Shown here one piece after another: positions 50,700 to 59,602 of a stretch of 64,000 nt of DNA. Where the stretch lies: assembly GCF_018616375.1 (NCBI RefSeq), contig NZ_JAEQBB010000007.1, positions 62,001 through 126,000 on the forward strand, read 5' to 3'. Source of the stretch: Exiguobacterium sp. J17977 (GTDB taxonomy: Bacteria > Bacillota > Bacilli > Exiguobacteriales > Exiguobacteriaceae). Numbering within the stretch: the first letter of the stretch is position 1; every line of letters starts with the position of its first letter. The notes under the pieces are model-generated. The model did no database searches. It was not told where the DNA came from and worked only from the letters and a program-made list of their open reading frames with translations. The position numbers and the translations under genes were made by a program.

Positions 50700-52415
50700 G
50701 TGAAACGACTGCAAGCTCTCGCTTTAGCAGAAAAACGCCATATCGTCGGACTCGTCATCGCGGCCGTGATGATTGGGTTATCGATTTTGGCTCAAGCTTA
50801 TTTGATTGTCGACATTGTCGATCAAGTCTTTTTAAAAGATGCATCGTTTGAAAGCATCGTTCCAACGCTCGGCTGGCTTATCCTCGCGCTCATCACACGA
50901 GCGGGTTTCGGCTATATGTCGGGGCGGATCGGAGCGAGTCTGTCGGAGAAAGCGAAGCGGTCGCTCCGATTGCAATTGCTCGACCGCTATACGTCGAACC
51001 CGATTGAGACGTCACTATCCGGTCAATCCGGTAAAAAGGTGAGCGTGTTCATGGACGCGGTCGACGAGGTCGATGCCTACTTCAGTCAATATTGGCCACA
51101 AGTCATTCAAACGTCGATTATTCCGCTACTCATTCTCGTCGTCGTCTTCAGCCAACATTGGATTTCGGGCGTCATCATGATGGTGACGGCTCCGTTCATC
51201 CCGATTTTCTTCATCATCATCGGGATTGCGACCCAGAAGAAGTCAGAACAGCAGATGGAGAAAATGAATCAGTTTTCCGGAAAATTCTTGGACGTGTTGC
51301 AAGGATTGACGACGCTTAAACTATACGGTCGGACCGAGCGCGAGGCGCAAGCGATTGAAAAGAGCAGTCTCGACTTCCGCGACGCGACGATGGTCGTCTT
51401 GAAGACGGCGTTCCTGTCGGGTCTCATGCTCGAGTTCATTTCGATGCTCAGCACGGGCGTCGTCGCCCTCGAAGTGGCGCTCCAAATGGTCGTCTGGGAG
51501 AACTTGACGTTCTTCTCTGGCTTTTTGATTCTCGTCTTGGCCCCGGAATACTATTTGGCGATTAAAGACCTCGGAGGTGCGTTCCACACCGGACGCGGCA
51601 GCATGGGGGCGGCCGATCGTATTTTCGAAGCGCTCGACGCACCGGATGAACGTTTGACTTGGGGCGACCGGACGTTGACGAGCCGGACACCCGACCTCGA
51701 GCTCGACGCCGTCTCGTTCGCCTATGAAGGTGGACGCTTCACGCTGGACCCATTGAACGGTGTGATTCCCGCCGGCGCCCACGTGGCGCTCGTCGGGGCG
51801 AGTGGATCCGGCAAGACGACCGTTTTGAACGTGTTGTCCGGACTCGTCAAACCGGATAGTGGACGTGTCCTCGTCGACGGAGAACCACTCGAGACATACA
51901 CCGATTCGTCATGGTATGACACAATCGGGTACATCTCACAAAATCCGTATTTGTTCGCCGGTACCGTCGCTGATAATATCGCCCTCGGGGAAACAGCCGA
52001 CGAGATAAAAATCCTTGAAGCCGCGAATGCAGCCGGACTGAACGATGTCATCGCGCAATTGCCGAACGGCATTCATACCGAGCTCGGTGAAGGTGGTTAT
52101 GGCTTGTCCGGAGGCGAACGGCAACGGCTCGCCTTGGCCCGCGCCTTCTTGAAACGTCCCGGCATCATCTTGTTCGATGAGCCGACGACAGGGCTCGATT
52201 TAGTGACCGAGCAAATCGTTCGACGCTCGATTGAGGAGTTGTCACGCGAGGCGACACTCGTCACGGTCGCGCATCGCTTGCATACGATTAAGCAGGCGGA
52301 CGCGATTTGGTTCATGGACGATGGGAAGCTCCTCGCTCAAGGCACGCATGACGAATTGCTCAGCGTTCCGCAATACGCTGACTTGTTCACGCTACAGAAA
52401 GGGGTGAGAGGATGA
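50700..52415 (+). CDS. cydD: Thiol reductant ABC exporter CydD
   Basis: A 571-residue ABC half-transporter: six membrane helices (to about 300), then an ATPase with GASGSGKTT, LSGGERQRLALARAF and IILFDEPTTGLD. With CydC it exports cysteine/glutathione-type thiols needed for cytochrome bd assembly. I use GTG 50700, eight bases after AAAGGA, instead of ATG 50691, which overlaps that site. The cydAB genes are not in the window. Confidence 0.92.
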   Translation: MKRLQALALAEKRHIVGLVIAAVMIGLSILAQAYLIVDIVDQVFLKDASFESIVPTLGWLILALITRAGFGYMSGRIGASLSEKAKRSLRLQLLDRYTSNPIETSLSGQSGKKVSVFMDAVDEVDAYFSQYWPQVIQTSIIPLLILVVVFSQHWISGVIMMVTAPFIPIFFIIIGIATQKKSEQQMEKMNQFSGKFLDVLQGLTTLKLYGRTEREAQAIEKSSLDFRDATMVVLKTAFLSGLMLEFISMLSTGVVALEVALQMVVWENLTFFSGFLILVLAPEYYLAIKDLGGAFHTGRGSMGAADRIFEALDAPDERLTWGDRTLTSRTPDLELDAVSFAYEGGRFTLDPLNGVIPAGAHVALVGASGSGKTTVLNVLSGLVKPDSGRVLVDGEPLETYTDSSWYDTIGYISQNPYLFAGTVADNIALGETADEIKILEAANAAGLNDVIAQLPNGIHTELGEGGYGLSGGERQRLALARAFLKRPGIILFDEPTTGLDLVTEQIVRRSIEELSREATLVTVAHRLHTIKQADAIWFMDDGKLLAQGTHDELLSVPQYADLFTLQKGVRG

Positions 52416-54127
52416 ACTCACTTTGGACGATCACGAAATGGATGATGCGCGAGAAGAAGGATATCATCCTCTCGATTTTCTTTGGGTACGTGGCCGGTAT
52501 CGCGGCCGTCGCCTTGTTCGCGGCGAGCGGTTACCTCGTCTCACGTGCCGGCCTCGTGCCGCCGCTCTACGCGCTCATGGTGCCTGTCGTCTTGATTAAG
52601 TTGTTCGGTGTGATTCGGGCGAGCGCGCGTTATCAAGAGCGTCTCGCCTCGCACCGGGCGACGTTCACGATTTTAAGCGAGTTGCGGGTCCGGTTTTATC
52701 GCCAGCTCGAACCGCTCGTACCGAGCATCTTTGCCAAGTATCGGAGCGGAGATTTGCTTGCTCGCGTCGTCGGTGACGTCGAGAGCTTGCAAAACTACTT
52801 TTTACGCGTATTCTATCCGCCGATCATCTTGGTGCTCGTCTTCTTGAGCACGATTTTCTTCGTCACATACTTCTCGATGTGGGTCAGTCTCTGGATTTTG
52901 TTCGGTGTGTTCGTGACCGGCTTTTTGTTTCCGGCGTTTTTCGCCCGAATCCGTGCCAAGCACGACCGCGAGCTGCGTGCTTTACGGGGTGACCTGTCGA
53001 GCGGGATGACGGAGATGATGTACGGCTATCGCGATTTGTTGCTCCATCATCAACTCGGACGGACGCGCGGCGAGTTGCTTGAACAGAGTGACCGTTACGC
53101 CGAAGCCCAGAAGCGGGATGTGACGAACCAGTTCTTCAACTCGTCACTCGTCGTGGCGGCGTCTTTGCTCGTCTCGTGGGGCGTCCTTGCCATCGGGGCG
53201 TATCTCGTCGTCGACGGCGAGTTGAACGGCCTGTTTTTGGCCATGCTCGTCATGATGTCGCTCACCGCGTTTGAGAACGTGACACCGATGGCGGTCTTCC
53301 CAGGCCACTTTGCCGACAGCAAACAAGCGGCCGACCGATTGCTCGAAGTCGTCGAGCCGAGTGAAGCGATCGTCGCGGCCGAGACCGCCCGCACGGACAT
53401 GGTACTTGAATCCGCTCCGGACGTATCGTTCGAGCGCGTGACCTATCGCTACCCGGATACGTACCGCGACATCCTGAGCGACGTGGATGTGACGTTACGA
53501 AGCGGGACGAAGACGGTCATCGTCGGGCCGAGCGGCTCGGGGAAATCGACGCTCCTGCAACTATTGCTCGCGTTCGTCAGACCCGATGCCGGTGAGATCC
53601 GATTGAATGGACAGCGGTTGGACGATGTGACCCAAGCATCGGTCTGGCGTGAAGCCAGCGTCGTCCTTCAAGAGAATCATTTCTTCTTCGGGACGATACG
53701 GGAGAACTTGGCGCTCGCCGGAGAGTTCACCGACGCTGACATGGAAGCGGCGCTCGCGAGCGTCCGGCTCGGCTTCTCGCTCGACGAACCTGTCCTCGAG
53801 AAAGGGGCGAACTTGTCGGGCGGGGAACGGCAACGGCTCGCCATCGCCCGGGCGCTCTTGAAGAATGGGGTGCTCTGGATTCTCGATGAAGCGACGTCGG
53901 CCCTCGATGCACGGACCGAGGCGGACGTGTTCGCCGAAGTCTTCCGCCGTGCCGAGTCATCGACACTCGTCATGGTCAGCCATCGCCTGATTGGGCTCGA
54001 GCGCTTCGATCACATCATTGTCATGGAAAACGGTCGCGTCGTGGAGACGGGGACGTATGATGAACTGATGCGGTCCCGCGGTGTCTTCTATGGATTGAAA
54101 CAAATCGAGCAAGATATTTTCGCATGA
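52412..54127 (+). CDS. cydC: Thiol reductant ABC exporter CydC
   Basis: A 571-residue partner half-transporter with six membrane helices and ATPase motifs GPSGSGKST, LSGGERQRLAIARAL and WILDEATSALD. CydC-like features include SGYLVSRAGLVPP near the start and QERLASHRATF. It overlaps cydD by ATGA. Confidence 0.92.
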   Translation: MNSLWTITKWMMREKKDIILSIFFGYVAGIAAVALFAASGYLVSRAGLVPPLYALMVPVVLIKLFGVIRASARYQERLASHRATFTILSELRVRFYRQLEPLVPSIFAKYRSGDLLARVVGDVESLQNYFLRVFYPPIILVLVFLSTIFFVTYFSMWVSLWILFGVFVTGFLFPAFFARIRAKHDRELRALRGDLSSGMTEMMYGYRDLLLHHQLGRTRGELLEQSDRYAEAQKRDVTNQFFNSSLVVAASLLVSWGVLAIGAYLVVDGELNGLFLAMLVMMSLTAFENVTPMAVFPGHFADSKQAADRLLEVVEPSEAIVAAETARTDMVLESAPDVSFERVTYRYPDTYRDILSDVDVTLRSGTKTVIVGPSGSGKSTLLQLLLAFVRPDAGEIRLNGQRLDDVTQASVWREASVVLQENHFFFGTIRENLALAGEFTDADMEAALASVRLGFSLDEPVLEKGANLSGGERQRLAIARALLKNGVLWILDEATSALDARTEADVFAEVFRRAESSTLVMVSHRLIGLERFDHIIVMENGRVVETGTYDELMRSRGVFYGLKQIEQDIFA

Positions 54128-54128
54128 A

Positions 54129-54163
54129 AAAACGAGCGGCTCCGTCGGAGAGCCGCTCGTTTT
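54129..54163. terminator. Bidirectional terminator after cydC
   Basis: AAAACGAGCGGCTC/GAGCCGCTCGTTTT stem, seven-base loop, T runs on both sides. It could also end the minus-strand small RNA from 54288. Confidence 0.92.
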
Positions 54164-54288
54164 CTTAATGGCAAATTTGGGTGCAACAAATGGGGGTTGT
54201 CGCATTGCTTTCAAAAAGAGTGTCGTGGAGGGGAATCCACGTGACGTAATGGTTTGGGGAACGCTTACGTCAAGCTTTTGGGAGCTAC
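54129..54288 (-). ncRNA. Candidate Fur-controlled C-rich small RNA (FsrA-like in design)
   Basis: Transcribed leftwards from the promoter at 54295-54324, with no ORF. It contains an eight-base stem TGACGTAA/TTACGTCA, a CGTGGA/TCCACG hairpin with T5 soon after (plus 54213-54217), and several C-rich single-stranded patches (GCTCCC, GTTCCCC, TTCCCC, CAACCCCC). The RNA could end at about 54213 (76 nt) or at the strong hairpin at 54129-54163 (160 nt). C-rich loops that pair with ribosome-binding sites, under Fur control, are the hallmark of the Bacillus iron-sparing RNA FsrA. Homology is not claimed; the likeness is in promoter and composition. Confidence 0.6.
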
Positions 54289-54294
54289 ATCTTG

Positions 54295-54324
54295 AGTATA
54301 GATGATAACGATTCTCATTGTCAA
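54295..54324 (-). promoter_or_regulatory. Fur-box promoter
   Basis: Minus strand -35 TTGACA (54319-54324), 18 bases, -10 TATACT (54295-54300). The spacer holds GATAACGATTCTCATTGTC (plus 54304-54322), 16 of 19 bases matching the Fur box GATAATGATTATCATTATC. No protein gene follows it. Confidence 0.78.
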
Positions 54325-54338
54325 TTAGAAAATGATAT

Positions 54339-54367
54339 AAAAAACCCGCAACCGGTTCGGGCTGCGG
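54339..54367 (-). terminator. Terminator of the 174-residue membrane protein gene
   Basis: Minus strand CCGCA/TGCGG with an inner CCG/CGG stem, then six T (54339-54344). Confidence 0.7.
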
Positions 54368-54374
54368 TCAATCG

Positions 54375-54899
54375 TCAGCTTGACGTCACACCTTTACGAA
54401 GCGTGAAGCGAAGCAAGCTGAACAAGTAGCGGATATAGAAGAGCGCGAACGCATAAAAGACAGCGATGGCTACTGCGCCGAGTTCAACACCTGGAATGTT
54501 CATCAAGAACTCAAGGATGAGAATCGACAGCAAGAAGATGTAGAGGCCGGCGTCGAGATAGAGCGGCATCAATTTGCCACGCTGATGCCAAAACGTCCGC
54601 ACGAGCGGTGCGACGATCATCCCGATGATGCGTTCCGCGAAACCGATACTGAGCACGGAAATCATGAACGCAGCGACGGTCTCGAACGAGACGAGCTCCG
54701 AGAAGGCAAACATGGAGATGAGCAAGAGCGGGCCGATGAAAATCGTCATCGAGAGTGACGTGCGTAAAAAGATTAACAAGTTCCGTTTCATCGTGTCGAC
54801 TCCCCCGAAGAGCGACTGGCGGAACGTCTTGCCACGTTGATAGTCGAGGATGAACGATCCCACGAACATCAAACCGAATAGTGATAACAATACTGTCAT
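54375..54899 (-). CDS. Hypothetical four-helix membrane protein
   Basis: A 174-residue protein with about four to five hydrophobic segments and short charged loops (LDYQRGKTFRQSLFGG; FWHQRGKLMPLY). No family recognised. AAAGGGGAAAC lies about ten bases before ATG 54899. The terminator and then the Fur-box promoter lie downstream; it reads toward the same strand as the sRNA and ends just before that promoter. Confidence 0.7.
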   Translation of the reverse strand: MTVLLSLFGLMFVGSFILDYQRGKTFRQSLFGGVDTMKRNLLIFLRTSLSMTIFIGPLLLISMFAFSELVSFETVAAFMISVLSIGFAERIIGMIVAPLVRTFWHQRGKLMPLYLDAGLYIFLLSILILEFLMNIPGVELGAVAIAVFYAFALFYIRYLFSLLRFTLRKGVTSS

Positions 54900-55046
54900 G
54901 AAATGTGTTTCCCCTTTTTCTGTCCAAATCTATGATCAACTGTAAGAATCATCGAATCAAAGTCTAGCCTAGTGTACCGATTCACTAGTTGAAAGTAAAG
55001 CGGGAAAACTGTGGAAAACCGCAATCTTTTGCGAACGTTACGCCGA

Positions 55047-56117
55047 TTACGATGCTAAGATGAAGCGATTTCGACCAGATTCCTTAGCGTGGTATAACGC
55101 TTCGTCAGCATGCTTCAACACGCTGTCGACTTCGATGTCGTTCGAATGGCAGGCGCCGAGCGAGACCGTGATATGTAACGTCCCGGCGCTCGTCTCGAAC
55201 GGGAACGTCGAGACTTTTTCTCGTATAGATTCGGCCAGACAGCTCACTTCTTCTTTCTTGGCGTTCGGCATGATGATTAAAAATTCTTCTCCACCGAAGC
55301 GGCCGACGAGATGACGCTCTTCGCTCTCGGCGACGAGCAACATACCGAGCTCACGTAGGACGTCGTCGCCGACGTCATGGCCGTACGTGTCATTCACGCG
55401 CTTGAAGTGATCGATATCGACGAGAATGAGTGCGTACTCTTTCGCCTCGACGTTCAAGTTGGCCATCGCCTCGTTCAACAAGCGCCGGTTGGCGATCCCG
55501 GTCAATGCGTCCGTTCGAGCGAGCTGTTGCTGGTGCTGGACGTTCTCAAAGTGACGACGCAACTCATGCAACAGGCGATAAGACGCACAGCCGCCACCGT
55601 ATGCCATGACGGTATACGTTAAGAAAACAGGATAGAACACTGTGAGCGGCAAAGCGTAATACGTCACGATGCCAAAGTCGATGACACTGACTGTCATAAA
55701 GACGAGCAGTGTCGTCCGGGTGTTATCCAGTTTGAGGCGCAACAGGCTGATGGGAAGAACGAGTCCAATCATCGAGAGGACAGCCAAATAGAAGCCGATG
55801 TACACGCCGTCGGTCACCATAAAGAAACGGCCAATCAAGAAAATGACGGCGGCGACCGTACCACTCACCCAGCCGCCGAACAGGACGGCGAGGGAGATGG
55901 GGATGGCACGTAAATCAATCAAGAAACTTTCAAGGTGAAGGGCGTTGGCCAATAAAACTAAGGCGACAATACCGGTTTGGACTCCGAGCAAAACTCTGGC
56001 CTTCAGCGGAGACCGGGGCGTCAGACGTGGACGGTTTCGGAACGGGAGAAATGAGATTGTGAATAGGGTGAATAAAATGCAGAGATCGAGAAAGAACGAG
56101 TTGATGATGGTAAGCAT
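55047..56117 (-). CDS. Membrane diguanylate cyclase (5TM sensor, GGDEF)
   Basis: A 356-residue protein with an N-terminal 5TM-type (5TMR-LYT) membrane sensor of about five or six helices (to about 180) and a GGDEF domain starting near DALTGIANRRLLNEA. The active motif reads GGEEF, which is functional in known cyclases; the RxxD inhibitory site is absent. It is the second putative cyclic di-GMP synthase in this window. The ligand of the sensor is unknown. Confidence 0.9.
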   Translation of the reverse strand: MLTIINSFFLDLCILFTLFTISFLPFRNRPRLTPRSPLKARVLLGVQTGIVALVLLANALHLESFLIDLRAIPISLAVLFGGWVSGTVAAVIFLIGRFFMVTDGVYIGFYLAVLSMIGLVLPISLLRLKLDNTRTTLLVFMTVSVIDFGIVTYYALPLTVFYPVFLTYTVMAYGGGCASYRLLHELRRHFENVQHQQQLARTDALTGIANRRLLNEAMANLNVEAKEYALILVDIDHFKRVNDTYGHDVGDDVLRELGMLLVAESEERHLVGRFGGEEFLIIMPNAKKEEVSCLAESIREKVSTFPFETSAGTLHITVSLGACHSNDIEVDSVLKHADEALYHAKESGRNRFILAS

Positions 56118-56205
56118 GGATGTTTCCCCCTACGAGATGGAAATAATTAGTTTCAGTTTAGCACATTCAAACCATATTGACGCCAGAGGAATGGGAGGAA
56201 TGTGT

Positions 56206-56541
56206 TCACCATTCGCGCCATTCTTCCGTCACGTCTTCTGTCGTCTCATAACCGGCTAGAACGGCACCGGCTTGAATGAAGTCGTACAAGTCCTCACGCT
56301 CGACCGTCTCGATGAAATGGTCGTGCTCTTCGTCAATCTCGTTCAAGCGTAACACGACGTCGCGGACGGCCGCTAACACGGTTGCTTCCGTCCCGTCTGC
56401 CCGTGTCAGGGCTGTCACGTACCGTCGGAGTGCGGCATCGACGGCAAAGATAATCTCGACGGTATACACGTCATCACCCTCGTTCATTCGGTCTTCCCAC
56501 ATCAGTGTCGGGCGATTGGCCCATAATTGTTCAACTTCCAT
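56206..56541 (-). CDS. Hypothetical acidic protein
   Basis: A 111-residue soluble protein, acidic throughout, mostly helical by composition, with conserved-looking WANRPTLMWEDRMNEGDD near the start and a short WREW end. No family recognised. AAGGAGG lies eight bases before ATG 56541; an extension to 56580 lacks a site. Confidence 0.7.
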   Translation of the reverse strand: MEVEQLWANRPTLMWEDRMNEGDDVYTVEIIFAVDAALRRYVTALTRADGTEATVLAAVRDVVLRLNEIDEEHDHFIETVEREDLYDFIQAGAVLAGYETTEDVTEEWREW

Positions 56542-56600
56542 ATGAGGTGCCTCCTTATAAATTGGAACATCATCTTCCACTCTATATTAGCAAATAAGTT

Positions 56601-56609
56601 TGGTATGAT
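56601..56609 (+). promoter_or_regulatory. Extended -10 promoter
   Basis: TGgTATGAT (56601-56609) 22 bases before the GTG start of the 60-residue membrane protein. Confidence 0.55.
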
Positions 56610-56630
56610 AGAGAAAAAGGGGGACTGTCC

Positions 56631-56813
56631 GTGCGGTATTGGGATCATTTCAAACGAGCCTTCATTCCGATCGCGCTCATCTTGATCGGATTAGCCATCT
56701 TTTATACATTATCGGCTCGAGGCAACCTGGCGTTGACTGTTCTCGGGGCGGCCATCGTCGGTGTGATCTTATTTTTAGTGATGCGCCACATGAATCGAGT
56801 CGAAGAAGACTAA
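56631..56813 (+). CDS. Small hypothetical membrane protein (60 residues)
   Basis: A 60-residue protein from GTG 56631 with two hydrophobic helices (about 10-27 and 32-51) and an acidic end (NRVEED). AAGGGGG with seven-base spacing precedes the start and an extended -10 lies upstream. No family recognised. A terminator follows at the stop codon. Confidence 0.75.
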   Translation: MRYWDHFKRAFIPIALILIGLAIFYTLSARGNLALTVLGAAIVGVILFLVMRHMNRVEED

Positions 56814-56842
56814 CGAGAACACGTTTGCGGTTCTCGTTTTTT
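56812..56842 (+). terminator. Terminator of the 60-residue membrane protein gene
   Basis: AACGAGAAC/GTTCTCGTT stem followed by six T. Confidence 0.9.
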
Positions 56843-56870
56843 GTTGTCGGTGAGAATTTTTGGGTACACT
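56843..56870 (+). promoter_or_regulatory. Promoter region of msrAB
   Basis: Either SigA (TTGTCG at 56844-56849, 15 bases, TACACT at 56865-56870) or SigB (GTTGTC, 13 bases, GGGTAC at 56862-56867). The sequence does not decide. Confidence 0.4.
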
Positions 56871-56892
56871 ACATAGTAAGGAGGGATTTATT

Positions 56893-57843
56893 ATGGCAAA
56901 AGCTACATTCGCGGGAGGCTGTTTTTGGTGCATGGTCAAACCGTTTCATAAATACGAGGGGGTCGAGCGTGTCATTTCCGGCTATACGGGCGGACATGTC
57001 GACAACCCGACGTACCAACAAGTCTGTTCGGAGACGACCGGTCACCTAGAGGCGATCGAGGTCACGTTCGACCCGGACGTGATCTCATACGAGGAATTGT
57101 TGCGCATCTACTGGCGTCAAATCGACCCGACCGATGGCGGCGGACAGTTCAACGACCGGGGTGAGTCGTATCGACCGGCCATCTTCTATCATTCAGAAGA
57201 ACAGCGCGTCGCGGCCGAACGGTCGAAACAAGAAATCGAGGACTCAGGTCGCTTCGATCGACCGATCGAAGTCGAGATCCGTCCGGCCAAGACGTTCTGG
57301 GAAGCGGAAGATTACCATCAAGACTATTACAAGAAGAACCCGTTCCGCTACGAGATGTACCGTGTCGGTTCTGGCCGAGCCAAATTCGTGAAAGAGGCGT
57401 GGAGTGACAAGAAGCTCCAGAAAGAATTGAAAGATCGGCTGACGCCGATGCAATATAAAGTCACGCAAGAGAACGGTACCGAGCCTCCGTTCCAGAACGA
57501 ATATTGGGATGAGGAACGGGAAGGGTTGTACGTCGATGTCATCGATGGCACGCCGCTCTTCACGTCTCGTGATAAATTCCAATCCAACTGCGGATGGCCG
57601 AGTTTCGCCCGTCCGATCGAGGAGAAGCGCATCGACATGAACATGGACACGACGCACCATATGGTCCGTACCGAGGTCCGCTCGAAACGAGCCGACAGCC
57701 ACCTCGGCCACTTGTTCGATGACGGTCCGAAAGAACTCGGCGGCTTGCGCTACTGCATCAACTCGGCAGCGCTCCGTTTCATTCCAAAAGAAGAACTTGA
57801 GTCTGCAGGATATGGAGAGTACAAGCACTTATTTGATGCGTGA
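56893..57843 (+). CDS. msrAB: Bifunctional methionine sulfoxide reductase MsrAB
   Basis: A 316-residue fusion repairing both stereoisomers of oxidised methionine. MsrA half: GGCFWC at residues 8-13, catalytic Cys10. MsrB half: SNCGWPSF, then catalytic [11 protein letters not shown] near the end; the SHLGHLF motif links them. AAGGAGGG precedes ATG 56893; the ORF extension upstream overlaps the promoter. DUF2252 follows 13 bases later and may be co-transcribed. Confidence 0.95.
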   Translation: MAKATFAGGCFWCMVKPFHKYEGVERVISGYTGGHVDNPTYQQVCSETTGHLEAIEVTFDPDVISYEELLRIYWRQIDPTDGGGQFNDRGESYRPAIFYHSEEQRVAAERSKQEIEDSGRFDRPIEVEIRPAKTFWEAEDYHQDYYKKNPFRYEMYRVGSGRAKFVKEAWSDKKLQKELKDRLTPMQYKVTQENGTEPPFQNEYWDEEREGLYVDVIDGTPLFTSRDKFQSNCGWPSFARPIEEKRIDMNMDTTHHMVRTEVRSKRADSHLGHLFDDGPKELGGLRYCINSAALRFIPKEELESAGYGEYKHLFDA

Positions 57844-57856
57844 AGGGGAGAAGGCC

Positions 57857-59152
57857 ATGTTCACATCCGTCAAACAACAAATCCGTCGTGAGACGCTCGC
57901 GACCGTCTTGGATTATTACGACAAATCGATTCGGAATCTATCGGAAGCCGCCAGAGATGAGAAGTATAACAAGATGAGCGCGACGCCGTTCTCGTTCTTC
58001 CGCGGGAGTTCGCACTTGTTCTATTATGATTTCGCGAAAGTGCCACTCGCGTTCGATACGGATGCGTCCCATCCGACGTTCATTCAAGGCGATCTCCATT
58101 TTGAGAATTTTGGTGTGTTCGAGGATGGCGCCGGGACGATCATTTACGATGTGAACGATTTTGATGAGGCGTATCTCGGCTCGTATTTGTTTGATGTGCT
58201 GCGCATGGCCATCTCGGTCGACTTGTTTGCCGCTGAGTCAGGTTTTGACGCGACCGGGGCCATCGAGACGTATGCCGACACGTATGCACGCGCAATCGAG
58301 CGCTACGCGAACGGGAAAGACGAGGACGTCCAGTTCACGAAAGCGAACACGTGCAAAGCCATCAAGAAAGTGATTAAGAAGGCAGAGAAGAAGAAAGACG
58401 CGTTCATGGCCGAGCGGACGGAAGTGCGGGACGAGGAGCGCTATTTTGCAACGAGCGACGACCTCGTTCCGGTCAGTCCGAAGACGGCGAAACAAATCAA
58501 GCAGGCGTGGCCGGATTATCTGTCGTCGTTATCGGAGAAGCATCACCACCACGCCGACCATTACGAGATTAAAGATATCGCCATCAAGCGCGAGAGCGGC
58601 ACCGCCTCAATCGGACTCGAACGCTATTATATTTTGATTGAAGGCGCGGACGCCGAGCACGATGAGGACCTCATCCTCGAGATGAAACAAGCCCAATCGG
58701 CCGTCCCGTCGCTCTTCCTACCGACGCACCCATTGTTCGAGGACGGATTGTCCCATCAAGGGGCCCGCGTCATCGCGGCCCAACGCGCCATGGTCCATAG
58801 TCGTGACCCGTATCTCGGCTATTTGACGATTGACGGGAATGAGTATTACGTCCGCCAACGGTCACCGTACAAGCGGAAAGTGAAGGCGAAGCACATCAAG
58901 AATGAGGAATCGCTCATCGAGACGTTGAAAGTGCAGGCGGAAATTACCGCCAAAATCCATGCCCGGGCGGACGCCGATGCGAACGTGCTCGATTATGAGG
59001 CGAGTGAACGCATCGCGGCAGCCATCGGCGTGTCGCGACCGCTATTCATCCGTCAAATCACGAGGTGGTCTCAATTTTACGCCAATCAAGTCCGGTTTGA
59101 TTTTGAAGCGTTCCAGACATGGCTCACGACGCGCTCGGAGACTCACGTCTAA
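57857..59152 (+). CDS. DUF2252 family protein
   Basis: A 431-residue soluble protein of the DUF2252 family, which has a kinase-like fold. Typical segments are PFSFFRGSSHLFYYDF, then GDLHFENFGVFED with the HxEN catalytic-loop-like motif and DVNDFDEAYLG with a metal-binding-like DFDE. Function unknown; a small-molecule phosphotransferase is possible. GAAGGGGAGAAGG precedes ATG 57857. Confidence 0.88.
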   Translation: MFTSVKQQIRRETLATVLDYYDKSIRNLSEAARDEKYNKMSATPFSFFRGSSHLFYYDFAKVPLAFDTDASHPTFIQGDLHFENFGVFEDGAGTIIYDVNDFDEAYLGSYLFDVLRMAISVDLFAAESGFDATGAIETYADTYARAIERYANGKDEDVQFTKANTCKAIKKVIKKAEKKKDAFMAERTEVRDEERYFATSDDLVPVSPKTAKQIKQAWPDYLSSLSEKHHHHADHYEIKDIAIKRESGTASIGLERYYILIEGADAEHDEDLILEMKQAQSAVPSLFLPTHPLFEDGLSHQGARVIAAQRAMVHSRDPYLGYLTIDGNEYYVRQRSPYKRKVKAKHIKNEESLIETLKVQAEITAKIHARADADANVLDYEASERIAAAIGVSRPLFIRQITRWSQFYANQVRFDFEAFQTWLTTRSETHV

Positions 59153-59222
59153 AACGAGCATCGGACTTGCGGCCAGCCCCTCGTTTGCCTCAGAATGGAA
59201 CGGTAAAGGATGTGTGCGAGAT

Positions 59223-59495
59223 ATGATTACGGAACAACAGGTCATCCTGCAGATGAAGCAAGTGATGACGCAAATCGAACAGTCGAGCGGAGAGACCCAG
59301 AAGCGCCATTTGGCCAAACTGATGGGGTATTGCGAGCTACTGCTCGCCGATTCGGCACCGATACAGCCTGCCATGGCTCCCGTTGCCCAACCGACCGAGT
59401 CGAAGCCGCCGCTCGATCGTCAAATGGCGGCGTTCCTCGGAATCCCACTTGAAGAAGAGGACAAACCCAAAACCGATTCATTGCTCGACTTTTAA
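59223..59495 (+). CDS. DUF5327 (YwdI-like) family protein
   Basis: A 90-residue protein: a helical N-terminus ITEQQVILQMKQVMTQIEQ, a KRHLAKLMGYCELL segment, then a proline-rich linker and an acidic tail ending DSLLDF. The pattern fits Bacillus YwdI/DUF5327. The ribosome-binding site AAAGGA is 12 bases from ATG 59223; GTG 59214 in frame is an alternative. Function unknown. Confidence 0.7.
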   Translation: MITEQQVILQMKQVMTQIEQSSGETQKRHLAKLMGYCELLLADSAPIQPAMAPVAQPTESKPPLDRQMAAFLGIPLEEEDKPKTDSLLDF

Positions 59496-59524
59496 GCTGT
59501 GCCCCCGAGGCACAGCTTTTTTTT
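59494..59524 (+). terminator. Terminator of the DUF5327 gene
   Basis: AAGCTGTGCC/GGCACAGCTT stem, CCCGA loop, eight T. Confidence 0.93.
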
Positions 59525-59538
59525 GTGAGACGTCCGCG

Positions 59539-59566
59539 TTGACTTATATACCATAGGGGGTATAAT
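59539..59566 (+). promoter_or_regulatory. Rhodanese promoter with CsoR/CstR-type operator
   Basis: -35 TTGACT (59539-59544), 16 bases, -10 TATAAT (59561-59566). The spacer and -10 include ATACC-ATAGGG-GGTAT (59548-59563), the G-tract palindrome style bound by CsoR/CstR repressors (copper or persulfide sensors). Confidence 0.62.
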
Positions 59567-59602
59567 GAGGTTAGTTAAACTAAAGCTAACGGAGGCGTGA
59601 TT

